A stretch of 64,000 nt of DNA from Christiangramia lutea (GTDB taxonomy: Bacteria > Bacteroidota > Bacteroidia > Flavobacteriales > Flavobacteriaceae): assembly GCF_022489035.1 (NCBI RefSeq), contig NZ_JAKVTV010000001.1, positions 1,302,001-1,366,000 on the forward strand, given 5' to 3'. The translations under genes and the position numbers were made by a program. The notes under the pieces are model-generated. The model was not told where the DNA came from. It searched no databases and saw nothing but the letters and a program-made list of their open reading frames with translations. Shown in pieces: positions 1 to 7,449 of this stretch; positions within the stretch are counted from its first letter, which is position 1; the number at the start of each line of letters is the position of its first letter.

Positions 1-451
1 CAGGATACTCATCAAGAACCATATTGGTAAGATCTCCACCATCATCAAGGATCATGTTTAGTGGCGTGCGCTCTTCTCCGAAGAAAAGGGTCTGTTCGAT
101 ACACCAGTTAAATTCCTCTTCGGTCATTCCTTTCCATGCATACACAGGAATTCCGGCAGCAGCGATTGCCGCGGCAGCGTGATCCTGGGTGGAAAAAATA
201 TTACATGAACTCCAGGTTACATCTGCTCCAAGCTCCACAAGGGTCTCGATAAGCACAGCCGTCTGGATGGTCATGTGTAAACATCCCGCAATTCTCGCTC
301 CTTTTAAAGGTTTAGATTCTCCATACTCTGCACGAAGTGCCATCAATCCTGGCATTTCAGCTTCGGCAAGTTCAATTTCACGGCGTCCATACTCGGCCAG
401 CTCAATATCTTTAACTTTATAAGCGGTATACGGTACTGTTTTAGTAGACAT
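1..451 (-). CDS. ahcY: adenosylhomocysteinase, N-terminal part (runs off the window)
   Basis: Reading the minus strand from the ATG at 451 gives [20 protein letters not shown] and continues open to base 1 (150 codons). The stretches [45 protein letters not shown] and [12 protein letters not shown] are hallmarks of S-adenosylhomocysteine hydrolase, the cytosolic NAD-dependent enzyme that splits S-adenosylhomocysteine into adenosine and homocysteine and so relieves product inhibition of methyltransferases. The catalytic and NAD-binding parts lie outside the window. It is divergent from the phosphopantetheinyl transferase gene, with about 60 bp between the starts, so both promoters must sit there. 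Function is confident; only the length cannot be judged. Confidence 0.95.
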   Translation of the reverse strand, partial: MSTKTVPYTAYKVKDIELAEYGRREIELAEAEMPGLMALRAEYGESKPLKGARIAGCLHMTIQTAVLIETLVELGADVTWSSCNIFSTQDHAAAAIAAAGIPVYAWKGMTEEEFNWCIEQTLFFGEERTPLNMILDDGGDLTNMVLDEYP

Positions 452-513
452 ATTATTATATTTGAATATTAGCAATTTGTGCCTGCAAAAATAAGGAAAA
501 GCTTAGAAATTAT

Positions 514-1161
514 ATGCCTCTTTTTAAAACAATAACAGTTGATGAACGAACTAAAGTCTTCATTTGGAAGGTGGAAGAATCATTTGAGTGGCTTTCTGAA
601 GGTATCGATCTAACGGAACATTGCCGGAAAAGAGTAGACGGGATGAAATCTGAAATTCATCGCCGTGGATTTATGAGCATCAGGCATTTGATGGCTGAAG
701 CCGGGTATACAGATCATGATCTTTATTATGATGATCATGGAAAGCCGCATCTCAGGGATGATAAGTATATTTCTATCACTCATTCTTTCAATTTTACTGC
801 AATCATCATTAGTGATAAGGACGTTGGTATTGATATCGAGAAGCAAAGGAATAAGATCCTTGCTATCGCCAATAAATTTACACCTTTGGATGAGTATCAT
901 ACCCTGGCCAATGAAGAAGCCTTAATTCGAAAACTTACCATTGTTTGGGGGGCAAAGGAGTCTGTTTACAAGATAATCGCTCAGCCAGGAGTAGGTTTTC
1001 TACAACATATTAATGTGATAGATTTCGATTTTGATGATTCTAAAACTACCACTCATGTACGGTTTAACGGGCTTGATAACTGGTTTGATGTGAGTTTCCT
1101 GGAATTTGAAAATTTCACTTGTGTGTATGCGATGCCTTCAAATTCCAAAGCAAAAGCCTGA
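514..1161 (+). CDS. 4'-phosphopantetheinyl transferase superfamily protein
   Basis: The 215-residue product carries the two signatures of Sfp/AcpS-type transferases: VGIDIE near residues 104-110, which supplies acidic Mg2+ ligands, and WGAKESVYK near residue 145. The family moves the phosphopantetheine arm of CoA onto a conserved Ser of acyl, peptidyl or aryl carrier proteins, turning them into holo forms. The size and two-half layout resemble the Sfp group rather than the short AcpS group. Its stop codon overlaps the start of the GGGP synthase gene by one base (TGATG), so the two are translationally coupled. The carrier protein served is not visible here. Confidence 0.88.
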   Translation: MPLFKTITVDERTKVFIWKVEESFEWLSEGIDLTEHCRKRVDGMKSEIHRRGFMSIRHLMAEAGYTDHDLYYDDHGKPHLRDDKYISITHSFNFTAIIISDKDVGIDIEKQRNKILAIANKFTPLDEYHTLANEEALIRKLTIVWGAKESVYKIIAQPGVGFLQHINVIDFDFDDSKTTTHVRFNGLDNWFDVSFLEFENFTCVYAMPSNSKAKA

Positions 1162-1877
1162 TGATCGAAGTGCAATCCTACCTGGAGGAGATCCAGCAGG
1201 CATCCCGGGAGCAGCGGAAATTACTTTCGGTATTAATAGACCCGGATAAATTTGAAGAAAACCGCGCTTTAGATTTCTTTCAGAAATTACCAGAAAAGAC
1301 TACTCACGTTTTTGTTGGTGGGAGTACGGTAGAAGAGGGCAGGACCTGTGAAGTGGTAAAGGCGATCAAAAATTTAATAAATCTGCCGGTATTACTTTTT
1401 CCGGGAGATCATTCTCAGATCTCTGCTTATGCCGATGTTTTACTTTTTTTGAGCCTTATTTCAGGAAGAAATCCAGAGTTTTTGATAGAACAACAAGTTA
1501 GATCTGTAGAGAAAATAAGGAACACTGATCTCGAGATCATTCCAACGGGTTATATTTTGATAGATGGCGGGAAAGAAACTTCGGTTGAGAAAGTGAGTAA
1601 TACGAAACCACTTGATAAGGATAACATTATACAAATCGTTAATACAGCTCTGGCCGGGCAGTATTCGGGGAAAAAACTAATTTATCTGGAATCAGGAAGC
1701 GGGGCAAAATTCCCGGTTTCAGCTGATATAATTCGTTCCGTGAGATCTGTTCTGGATATTCCGTTAATTGTTGGTGGTGGAATTCGCAGCAAATCACAAC
1801 TTCAGGAGGCCTACGATGCCGGCGCCGACCTGGTGGTAATAGGAACTGCCTTTGAAAATGGTTCTTTTCAATCTTAA
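1161..1877 (+). CDS. geranylgeranylglyceryl/heptaprenylglyceryl phosphate synthase
   Basis: The 238-residue TIM-barrel protein has the PcrB/GGGPS landmarks LLSVLIDPDKF near the N-terminus, ISGRNPEFLI, YLESGSGA and the phosphate-binding VGGGIRS followed by VIGTAFE. The family joins a polyprenyl diphosphate to sn-glycerol-1-phosphate through an ether bond. This is the committed step of archaeal lipids, but homologues are established in Bacteroidota and Firmicutes. I chose the ATG at 1161 because it overlaps the upstream stop by one base and begins the conserved region; an in-frame ATG at 1119 would overlap the previous gene by 43 bp. Prenyl chain length cannot be read from sequence with certainty. 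Confidence 0.9.
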   Translation: MIEVQSYLEEIQQASREQRKLLSVLIDPDKFEENRALDFFQKLPEKTTHVFVGGSTVEEGRTCEVVKAIKNLINLPVLLFPGDHSQISAYADVLLFLSLISGRNPEFLIEQQVRSVEKIRNTDLEIIPTGYILIDGGKETSVEKVSNTKPLDKDNIIQIVNTALAGQYSGKKLIYLESGSGAKFPVSADIIRSVRSVLDIPLIVGGGIRSKSQLQEAYDAGADLVVIGTAFENGSFQS

Positions 1878-2029
1878 GGGTTTTCAGGCAATTCATAGTG
1901 ACCGGTCTTAGCCCAGATTTTTTTCATTTTTTGAAAAGCATAAATGACAAGAAATGAGAAAAAACTCCCCTTTACCGTCTATACCAAAATAGCTTAAATT
2001 AGAGCTGTTTAATTTCTAATCAATAAGTT

Positions 2030-2416
2030 ATGAAAGTTGAGAATCCTGTAGTATGGTTTGAAATCTATACCAACGATCTGGACCGGGCCAAAAAATTCTA
2101 CGAAACCGTATTTAAAGTTGAATTAACCGAACTTGAAAATCCTGAAGGTGATGGTTTAAAAATGTTTTCCTTCCCTGGGGATATGGAATCCAAGGGACGT
2201 GCTTCCGGAGCCCTGGTTCATGTGCAAGGTATGGAAGCTGGAGGTAACAGCACCATAGTTTATTTTGACAGTGAAGATTGCAGCATTGAGGAAGCTAGGG
2301 TGGAAGCCGCCGGCGGAAGGGTAGAGAGGTCTAAGATGTCCATCGGAGAATATGGTTTTATTAGTCTAGTTTTCGATACCGAAGGAAATATGATCGGGAT
2401 TCATTCTATTAAATAG
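2030..2416 (+). CDS. VOC (glyoxalase/bleomycin-resistance fold) family protein
   Basis: This 128-residue protein starts MKVENPVVWFEIYTNDLDRA and has the betaalphabetabetabeta repeat pattern of the vicinal-oxygen-chelate superfamily: WFEIYTNDLDRAKKFYETVF in the first half and a second half ending LVFDTEGNMIGIHS. Members bind a divalent metal and act on small molecules or bind ligands. A single domain of this size would work as a dimer. The substrate cannot be inferred, and neighbours give no clue. It stands alone, followed by hairpin repeats. Confidence 0.85.
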   Translation: MKVENPVVWFEIYTNDLDRAKKFYETVFKVELTELENPEGDGLKMFSFPGDMESKGRASGALVHVQGMEAGGNSTIVYFDSEDCSIEEARVEAAGGRVERSKMSIGEYGFISLVFDTEGNMIGIHSIK

Positions 2417-2461
2417 ATCTTTTAAATACCATAACTAAAAATCGCTTATTAAAAATTTATC

Positions 2462-2520
2462 GTCACCCTGAATTTATTTCAGGGTCTAAATTTGAGATGC
2501 TGAAACAGTTCAGCATGACG
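2462..2520 (+). repeat. double-hairpin intergenic repeat, type A, copy 1
   Basis: Two hairpins sit side by side. CCCTGAA/TTCAGGG (2467-2484) is separated by a short linker from ATGCTGAA/TTCAGCAT, and the unit is framed by GTCA and TGAC. The same design recurs at 2628, 18547, 25274, 26531, 37261 and inside leuS. Confidence 0.85.
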
Positions 2521-2627
2521 TTGTGTTTTGGAAGGTTATACTGAGCGTAGAAGAAAACTTTCAGTCGTTTCTACTAGAGAGAGAAATCTATTTGGAGCCA
2601 AGATTCCCTTTGTTCCCATTGACCTGG

Positions 2628-2688
2628 CGTCACCCTGAATTTATTTCAGGGTCTTATTTTGAGATGCTGAAACCAGTTCAGCATGACG
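2628..2688 (+). repeat. double-hairpin intergenic repeat, type A, copy 2
   Basis: This copy is nearly identical to the one at 2462: GTCACCCTGAATTTATTTCA begins the first hairpin, and ATGCTGAA...TTCAGCATGACG forms the second. The linker differs slightly. Two near-identical copies 100 bp apart suggest recent local duplication or independent insertion. Confidence 0.85.
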
Positions 2689-2701
2689 AGAGTAAACTAT
2701 T

Positions 2702-2728
2702 GTCATTTCGACCGTAGGGAGAAATCTC
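2702..2728 (+). repeat. TCATTTCGACC-type short repeat, copy 1
   Basis: GTCATTTCGACCGTAGGGAG followed by AAATCTC can pair ATTTC with GAAAT. A second copy with a slightly different loop lies at 25354-25380. It is frequently next to type A repeats. Confidence 0.65.
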
Positions 2729-2804
2729 ATTTGACTTGTTTCTTCGAAAAGATTTCGCAGTCACCTTGTTTTTTCGAAATGATCGATTCAGTATTAATAG
2801 AAGT

Positions 2805-2826
2805 ACTTCGACAGGCTCAGTGCGCC
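2805..2826 (+). repeat. ACTTCGACAGGCTCAGT-type short repeat, copy 1
   Basis: This partner of the 25241-25263 hairpin TGCACTTCGACAAGCTCAGT keeps the core ACTTCGACA(G/A)GCTCAGTGC. Its left flank has drifted so that only part of the stem forms. Confidence 0.6.
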
Positions 2827-2924
2827 AAACTTTTTATTTCTATTTGTCAATTTTCAATTGTCCATTCTCAATTGTTCAATTTCCATTTTGTTTTGGTTAT
2901 TTTTGGTCGGCAAAACAGAAAGCT

Positions 2925-3185
2925 ATGAACATTTCAGTAGAACTAACCTTAACCCCAATTCAGGATGAGTACGAACCTGCGATCATTAATTTTATCAAAA
3001 AAATGAGGGATTCGGGATTAACCGTTAAGGAAAATCCATTAAGCACTCAGGTTTATGGAGATTATGATGAGGTAATGGGATTATTGAATAAAGAGATCAA
3101 AAACGCATTTGAAGCTATAGACCGCGGACTTATGTATGTGAAAATCGTAAAATCTGACCGTAGCGAGTATGCAGCCGATTTTTGA
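2925..3185 (+). CDS. thiamine-binding-fold protein (MTH1187/YkoF-like, DUF77)
   Basis: The 86-residue product MNISVELTLTPIQDEYEPAI... has the ferredoxin-like pattern of the MTH1187/YkoF family: a first beta-strand with L-T-P-I, a helix FIKKMRDSGL, the strand PLSTQVYGDYDEVM, and a helix with the C-terminal strand MYVKIVKSDRS. In the known families this fold binds thiamin or related hydroxymethylpyrimidine compounds. I chose the ATG at 2925 because upstream codons only translate repeats. It overlaps the pnuC start by 17 bp, implying joint expression and a role with that transporter, possibly in vitamin salvage. The ligand is inferred from the family only. Confidence 0.75.
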   Translation: MNISVELTLTPIQDEYEPAIINFIKKMRDSGLTVKENPLSTQVYGDYDEVMGLLNKEIKNAFEAIDRGLMYVKIVKSDRSEYAADF

Positions 3186-3801
3186 TTTTTTCTTTGATCA
3201 GTATTCCGGGTATCCTACACTTTTTATAATTCTAGAGATCATTGCGGTGATCTTTGGTTTTTTATCTGTTTGGTATTCCAAGCAAAATAATATTCTGGTA
3301 TACCCAACCGGTATAGTAAGTACGCTGATTTTTGTTTATTTACTTTGGCAATGGGAGCTCTTGGGAGATATGATGATAAACGCCTATTATTTCTCGATGA
3401 GTATTTACGGCTGGTATATATGGACCAGGAAAGTAGATCCGGAACATTATACACCCATCACGAGCACTACCAGAAAGGAGCAATTTCAGTCGGTTTTTAT
3501 TTTTCTGGGCACAATGATCTTTGTCTTCGCGGTCTATGAGTACTTCGATAAATGGAATAACTGGACTGCTTATGTAGATACTGTGACCACAGGTATTTTC
3601 TTTGTGGGAATGTGGTTAATGGCGAAACGAAAAATTGAGAACTGGATCTACTGGATCATTGGTGATATTATTTCTGTTCCACTCTATTTTTACAAAGGTC
3701 TTACCTTTACAAGTCTGCAATACCTGGTATTCACTATTATTGCGATATACGGCTACAAAGCATGGAAGAAAAACTTGCGCAACGACCTGCGTCCTGCATA
3801 A
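3169..3801 (+). CDS. pnuC: PnuC-family vitamin transporter (nicotinamide riboside or thiamin)
   Basis: The 210-residue protein is almost entirely hydrophobic, with about seven membrane segments (roughly residues 17-37, 43-60, 64-84, 108-124, 134-150, 158-172, 178-196). It has the PnuC landmarks NNILVYPTGI, INAYYFSMSIYGWYIW and ENWIYWIIGD...LYFYKGL. PnuC proteins are facilitators whose substrate is trapped inside by a kinase; such a kinase is the next gene, overlapping by 40 bp. That favours nicotinamide riboside. The preceding gene encodes a thiamine-binding fold, and Bacteroidota also have PnuT thiamin transporters of this family, so the substrate is open. The start overlaps the upstream gene. 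Confidence 0.88.
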   Translation: MQPIFDFFFDQYSGYPTLFIILEIIAVIFGFLSVWYSKQNNILVYPTGIVSTLIFVYLLWQWELLGDMMINAYYFSMSIYGWYIWTRKVDPEHYTPITSTTRKEQFQSVFIFLGTMIFVFAVYEYFDKWNNWTAYVDTVTTGIFFVGMWLMAKRKIENWIYWIIGDIISVPLYFYKGLTFTSLQYLVFTIIAIYGYKAWKKNLRNDLRPA

Positions 3802-4328
3802 AAATTGTCCTTTTTGGACCTGAATCTACCGGAAAGACGACACTTTCTGAAGACCTTGCTGAATACTACAAGGCTCCAATGGTAAAGGAATTCATGCGGG
3901 AATATTTACAGAAAGTCTGGGATGCTGAAAAACGTATTTGTCAACCCCGTGATATCATTCCCATTGCTGAAGGCCAGATGGATGCTGAAAATCAACTTTC
4001 GCAAAAGGCAGATGATCTGTTAATTTGCGATACAGACCTTTTGGAACTAAAGGTTTATTCTGAAGCATATTACGATGGGTTTTGCGAGCCTCAACTTCTT
4101 AAACATGCGTTAAACAACCACTATCATCTCTACTTTTTAACGTATATTGATGTCCCCTGGACTCCCGATGATCTAAGGGATAAGCCTCATGACCGTGAGG
4201 GCATGTTTCAAAGGTTTGAAAAAGCCCTGAAGCAAGCGAACAAACCCTACATTATTTTGAATGGAGACCGGGAAACGCGGTTAATTACCGCTGTGAAAAA
4301 GATAGACGAATTTTTAAAAAATCGATAG
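3762..4328 (+). CDS. NadR-like P-loop kinase (ribosylnicotinamide kinase domain)
   Basis: This 188-residue P-loop protein has Walker A GPESTGKTT near residues 20-28 and EFMREYLQ. Its LICDTDLLELKVY segment and DVPWTPDDLRDKPHDREGMF lid are typical of the C-terminal nicotinamide-riboside kinase domain of NadR. The DNA-binding and NMN adenylyltransferase domains of full NadR are absent, so it is a stand-alone kinase. It would phosphorylate the vitamin brought in by the overlapping PnuC protein and trap it in the cytosol. With a thiamin-related neighbour, a thiamin kinase role cannot be excluded. Confidence 0.82.
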   Translation: MEEKLAQRPASCIKIVLFGPESTGKTTLSEDLAEYYKAPMVKEFMREYLQKVWDAEKRICQPRDIIPIAEGQMDAENQLSQKADDLLICDTDLLELKVYSEAYYDGFCEPQLLKHALNNHYHLYFLTYIDVPWTPDDLRDKPHDREGMFQRFEKALKQANKPYIILNGDRETRLITAVKKIDEFLKNR

Positions 4329-4329
4329 T

Positions 4330-5868
4330 GTGAATTTTAGCGAGAAGGATACTCAGCAAATAAATAAAAAAGGAATTTCTATCCAGGAGGTGGAAGAACA
4401 GATTGCAATTTTTAAAAGAGGAAATATAAAGGTAAATATTACTGAAGCTGCCACTGTTGGGAAGGGGATTAGCAACATAGAGACAGCCGAAAAACACGAC
4501 CTGATAGAGTTTTATGATTCTGAAAAGGCAAAACATAGCCTTTTGAAGTTCATTCCGGCCTCCGGAGCAGCTTCAAGGATGTTCAAGGCACTGCATAACT
4601 TCGTTGGTGATTTCGATCCTGAAAAACATGAACTTCGAGAGTACCTGGATTCTACAGGAGATTCAAGCCTGCAAAGGTTTTTTAATCATCTTGAAAAGCT
4701 TCCATTTTATGAACATGCTTTGGAAAAAGCTAAAAAGAACAATAAAGATTATGACAACCTGTCCACCGATGCTCAGCATAAGGTATTGGTGAGAACCATT
4801 CTTGAATCGGACGGACTTTACTTAAGTAATTTACCAAAAGGTCTGGTGCCTTTTCATAAATATGACCAGCATATCGCAACGGCTTTTGAAGAGCATCTTT
4901 TGGAAGCAGCAAAATTCCTGGAGGTAGATGGAGTGGCTAAACTGCATTTTACAGTTGCAGAAGGCGATAAAGAAAAGTTCCAGGGAGAATGGAAGGAAAT
5001 AGGGAGTAGAGTTGAAGAAAAGACCGGGGTTAAATTCGAGATAGAATACTCCTATCAGGACCCAAAGACAGATACCATCGCAGTAAATAATGATTTCGAG
5101 CCATTTAGAACCGAAAACGATAAACTTTTCTTCAGGCCGGGTGGCCATGGAGCCCTTATCGAAAATATGAACCAACTGGAAGAAGAGATAGTTTTTGTCA
5201 AAAATATCGATAATGTGGTCACTGAAGACAATGTCCAGAACGTTGTAGATTTTAAAAAAATGCTTGGAGGTAAGCTATTCCAGGTTCAGCAAAAAGTATT
5301 TAACTATCTGGAAGTTCTGGGAAAAGGCAATGTTCCTTCTGAAAAACTTGATGAAATTCAGGATTTCCTAAATACTGAGCTTAATATAAAAGGATCATCT
5401 TCCAAAGATCTTTTTATAGAATACCTGAAGGAAAAATTAAATCGTCCGCTTCGAGTTTGCGGTATGGTCAAGAATGAAGGAGAACCTGGAGGAGGTCCAT
5501 TCCTGGTAAAGGATAAGAACGGTGAAATTTCACTTCAGATTATTGAGGGGGCTCAAATAGATAGTGATAATCCTGAACAGGCCAAAACTGCCAGGGAAGC
5601 AACCCACTTCAATCCTGTAGATATTGTTTGTAGCCTGAAAGATCATAAGGGCAACTCTTATGATTTGAATAAATTTGTAGACGAGGACATGAGCTTTATT
5701 GCCGATAAGACCAAAGACGGTAAGCCTCTCAAGGCTCTGGAACGACCAGGACTATGGAACGGGGGAATGGCAAAATGGAATACCATTTTCGTTGAAGTGC
5801 CTGTGGAGACTTTTAATCCCGTGAAAACGGTTTCAGACTTACTCAAAGAATCCCATCAGCCAAAATAA
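4330..5868 (+). CDS. DUF4301 family protein
   Basis: This 512-residue cytosolic protein has no signal peptide or membrane segment. It begins with GTG one base after the kinase stop. FIPASGAASRMFKAL near residues 75-90, RVCGMVKNEGEPGGGPF near 375 and RPGLWNGGMAKWNTIF near 480 match the Bacteroidota family DUF4301, which has no assigned activity. The first motif resembles the glycine-rich nucleotide-binding loop of sugar nucleotidyltransferases, and the late GGMAKWNTIFVEVP has the look of the same fold's active-site edge; that is inference only. Its place between a nucleoside kinase and ArfB probably reflects an operon. Confidence 0.8.
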   Translation: MNFSEKDTQQINKKGISIQEVEEQIAIFKRGNIKVNITEAATVGKGISNIETAEKHDLIEFYDSEKAKHSLLKFIPASGAASRMFKALHNFVGDFDPEKHELREYLDSTGDSSLQRFFNHLEKLPFYEHALEKAKKNNKDYDNLSTDAQHKVLVRTILESDGLYLSNLPKGLVPFHKYDQHIATAFEEHLLEAAKFLEVDGVAKLHFTVAEGDKEKFQGEWKEIGSRVEEKTGVKFEIEYSYQDPKTDTIAVNNDFEPFRTENDKLFFRPGGHGALIENMNQLEEEIVFVKNIDNVVTEDNVQNVVDFKKMLGGKLFQVQQKVFNYLEVLGKGNVPSEKLDEIQDFLNTELNIKGSSSKDLFIEYLKEKLNRPLRVCGMVKNEGEPGGGPFLVKDKNGEISLQIIEGAQIDSDNPEQAKTAREATHFNPVDIVCSLKDHKGNSYDLNKFVDEDMSFIADKTKDGKPLKALERPGLWNGGMAKWNTIFVEVPVETFNPVKTVSDLLKESHQPK

Positions 5869-5869
5869 T

Positions 5870-6271
5870 ATGAATGAAGAGATCATTCTGAATGAACTGG
5901 ACTTTAAAGCCGTAAGAAGCTCTGGTCCGGGTGGACAGCATGCAAATAAAACTGCGACCAGGGTAGAGTTGAGTTTCGAAATTTCAGCTTCCCAGGCCCT
6001 AAGTGAAAAGGAGAAAGAAAGAATATTCAAAAAGCTTTCCGGGCGTATCAACAAGGAAGGTGTGCTAAAGATGGCCAGCGAGGATTCCAGGAGTCAGCAT
6101 TCAAATAAAGAACTGGTTATTCAAAACTTTCTTTTTGAACTTAAAGAGGCTCTTAAAAAACCAAAACCCAGGAAAAAAACAAAACCTACAAAGGCTTCAA
6201 AGATCAAGAGATTAAAAGCCAAAAAGAAGAAATCTGAGATCAAGGCAAATAGGAAAGATCCTTTGAAATAA
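5870..6271 (+). CDS. arfB: alternative ribosome-rescue factor ArfB (peptidyl-tRNA hydrolase)
   Basis: The 133-residue product contains the release-factor catalytic motif SSGPGGQHANKTATRVEL, with GGQ at residues 21-23, and ends in a Lys/Arg-rich tail (KKPKPRKKTKPTKASKIKRL). This is the layout of ArfB/YaeJ. The tail enters the empty mRNA channel of stalled ribosomes while GGQ hydrolyses the peptidyl-tRNA. It is too short and lacks the codon-recognition domain of RF1/RF2. It starts one base after DUF4301 ends, at the end of the operon; a terminator-like hairpin appears 240 bp further on. Confidence 0.92.
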   Translation: MNEEIILNELDFKAVRSSGPGGQHANKTATRVELSFEISASQALSEKEKERIFKKLSGRINKEGVLKMASEDSRSQHSNKELVIQNFLFELKEALKKPKPRKKTKPTKASKIKRLKAKKKKSEIKANRKDPLK

Positions 6272-6771
6272 AAACTGGGGAAATTTTACTCAATTTCTGA
6301 GGTGTTTCTACAGTTTTTTTGTGGAAATTAAAGAAGTGGCTTTCTTGATAAAATTCATAAATGACTGTTTTATAGTATTATCGGTTGATTAGTGCATGTT
6401 TTTTTTGAGTGGTACGATTTTTACTATTAAGTAAGTAGGTTAGTATTGGGAATGGAATAGATTATAACTAACTAATTTATTCTGTTTTATAATTTAGATT
6501 TTCGGATTGAAAAGGCTCCTTTTGGGAGCCTTTTCTATTTATGAGTGTTTTAAAGCTGAATTAAAATTATTGGAGTGAGGTGATATTTCCACATTTTATG
6601 TTTCCAAATTCATGATTTTCTACATAAAATTTTGTGAATAAATTAATGCAAGTCTCTGTTAGCTGTTTGAAATACAGCTATATGAGTGAAATTAATGAAA
6701 TTGGCATAATTATTCTAATATATAAGATAAGAAACCTGATCAAATTAAAAAGATCAATAAAAACTATAATT
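6272..6771. other. 500-bp gene-free stretch with one terminator
   Basis: No gene is supported. The left half is AT-rich with no recognised RNA. A strong intrinsic terminator lies at 6510-6537. The right part is the upstream region of the small secreted protein at 6772. The distance from ArfB to the terminator leaves room for a short untranslated RNA, but nothing identifies one. Confidence 0.6.
6510..6537 (+). terminator. intrinsic terminator
   Basis: GAAAAGGCTCC and GGAGCCTTTTC form an 11-bp perfect stem with a four- to six-base loop, followed by CTATTT. It ends transcription coming from the pnuC-arfB direction. Confidence 0.85.
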
Positions 6772-7107
6772 ATGAAAAGGATTGCATTAAGTATTATGAC
6801 GATGGGGGCTATGTTTTTTGCTACCCAAATGCATGCGCAGGAAGAGGAAATAGCGTCTGCAGAAACTACTGCAGAGATGGTCCAGGAAGAATTTGCCAGT
6901 GTAGATGTGCAGGAATTGCCTGAGGCAGTTAAAGATGCCTTAAGTACAGACCATGCTAATGCTACTGTTACCGAAGCCTGGATAAAAACTATGGGTGAAA
7001 CCCAGGTTTATAAATTAAAACTGGATGTGGAAGGAGAAACTAAAAAAGTCTATATAGACCAGGATGGATCCTGGGTAGATATGAAAGATCATTCAGGTAG
7101 TTATTAA
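6772..7107 (+). CDS. small secreted PepSY-like/DUF2874-type protein
   Basis: I chose the ATG at 6772 because it opens a textbook signal peptide (MKRIALSIMTMGAMFFATQM, cleaved after HAQ), leaving a mature acidic domain of about 88 residues. Upstream in-frame Met codons give no sensible protein. The segment ELPEAVKDAL...TEAWIKTMGETQVYKLKL followed by KKVYIDQDGSWV resembles the helix-then-beta pattern of PepSY-like periplasmic proteins (DUF2874, BLIP-like) common in Bacteroidota. Function is unknown, probably periplasmic. It is monocistronic, between a terminator and a structured intergenic region. Confidence 0.75.
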   Translation: MKRIALSIMTMGAMFFATQMHAQEEEIASAETTAEMVQEEFASVDVQELPEAVKDALSTDHANATVTEAWIKTMGETQVYKLKLDVEGETKKVYIDQDGSWVDMKDHSGSY

Positions 7108-7351
7108 TTAAAGTCCGGTGTGGGAGAAACCAACTCCCCGGTAGCAGATAAATGAAAAAGCTTTTTGAAGTAATATCTACCCCGGCAAACTTGCAAAAAA
7201 GTGACTGTTTTCAGGATTATTCCTGATGACTTACAACCAGAAAACTAACACTATAAAAGGTCACTTTTTTGCTTGTTTACCAAAAAGTAGTAGAAAATCT
7301 GTTAAATGGGAATTAGTTTTTGGCAATTGGATAACCATAAAATTGCCTTAT

Positions 7352-7384
7352 AAGAGAGGAACGAAAGTTACCTCTCTTTTTTAT
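7352..7384 (+). terminator. intrinsic terminator
   Basis: AAGAGAGG and CCTCTCTT form the stem, and a run of T follows. It lies before the promoter-like TACCTTTG of the NtrC-type regulator gene. Confidence 0.8.
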
Positions 7385-7418
7385 GTTTTCTTTTAAAAGC
7401 TAATGCTTTAAAGATTAT

Positions 7419-7426
7419 TACCTTTG
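7419..7426 (+). promoter_or_regulatory. -7 box of a Bacteroidota promoter
   Basis: TACCTTTG matches the TAnnTTTG -7 element. It lies 24 bp before the ATG of the response-regulator gene and just after a terminator. The -33 box is not clear. Confidence 0.55.
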
Positions 7427-7449
7427 TTAAGCTTTTATAAAATTTTTCT

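Larger units (their letters stand above)
2417..2924. other. 508-bp gene-free stretch packed with hairpin repeats
   Basis: No credible gene was found. The stretch holds two copies of a double-hairpin repeat (2462-2520 and 2628-2688), a TCATTTCGACC-type repeat (2702-2728) and an ACTTCGACAGGCTCAGT-type repeat (2805-2826). Simple ATTGTC/CAATTTTC-like runs lead up to the start codon at 2925. Short open frames across it merely translate the repeats. No TPP riboswitch could be seen ahead of the thiamine-binding-fold gene. Confidence 0.75.
7108..7449 (+). other. structured intergenic region, possible non-coding RNA
   Basis: No gene fits here. Three dyads follow one another. GGTAGCAGATA pairs with TATCTACC around an AAAAAGCTTTTT centre (7140-7181). 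A perfect 13-bp pair GCAAAAAAGTGAC/GTCACTTTTTTGC (7193-7205 with 7260-7272) encloses the smaller pairs GTTTTC/GAAAAC and AGGA/TCCT. A terminator follows at 7352. The order of dyads plus terminator would suit a small RNA of 190-270 nt, but no known family was recognised. Confidence 0.4.

Noticed and set aside
2523-2928. Overlapping short open frames in the repeat-rich gap
   Set aside because: They translate the hairpin repeats, lack starts or signals and have no family; the true start of the next gene is at 2925.
7193-7272. Insertion-sequence ends formed by the 13-bp inverted pair
   Set aside because: Only 54 bases lie between the arms, with no gene and no target-site duplication recognised; a folded RNA or DNA hairpin is more likely.
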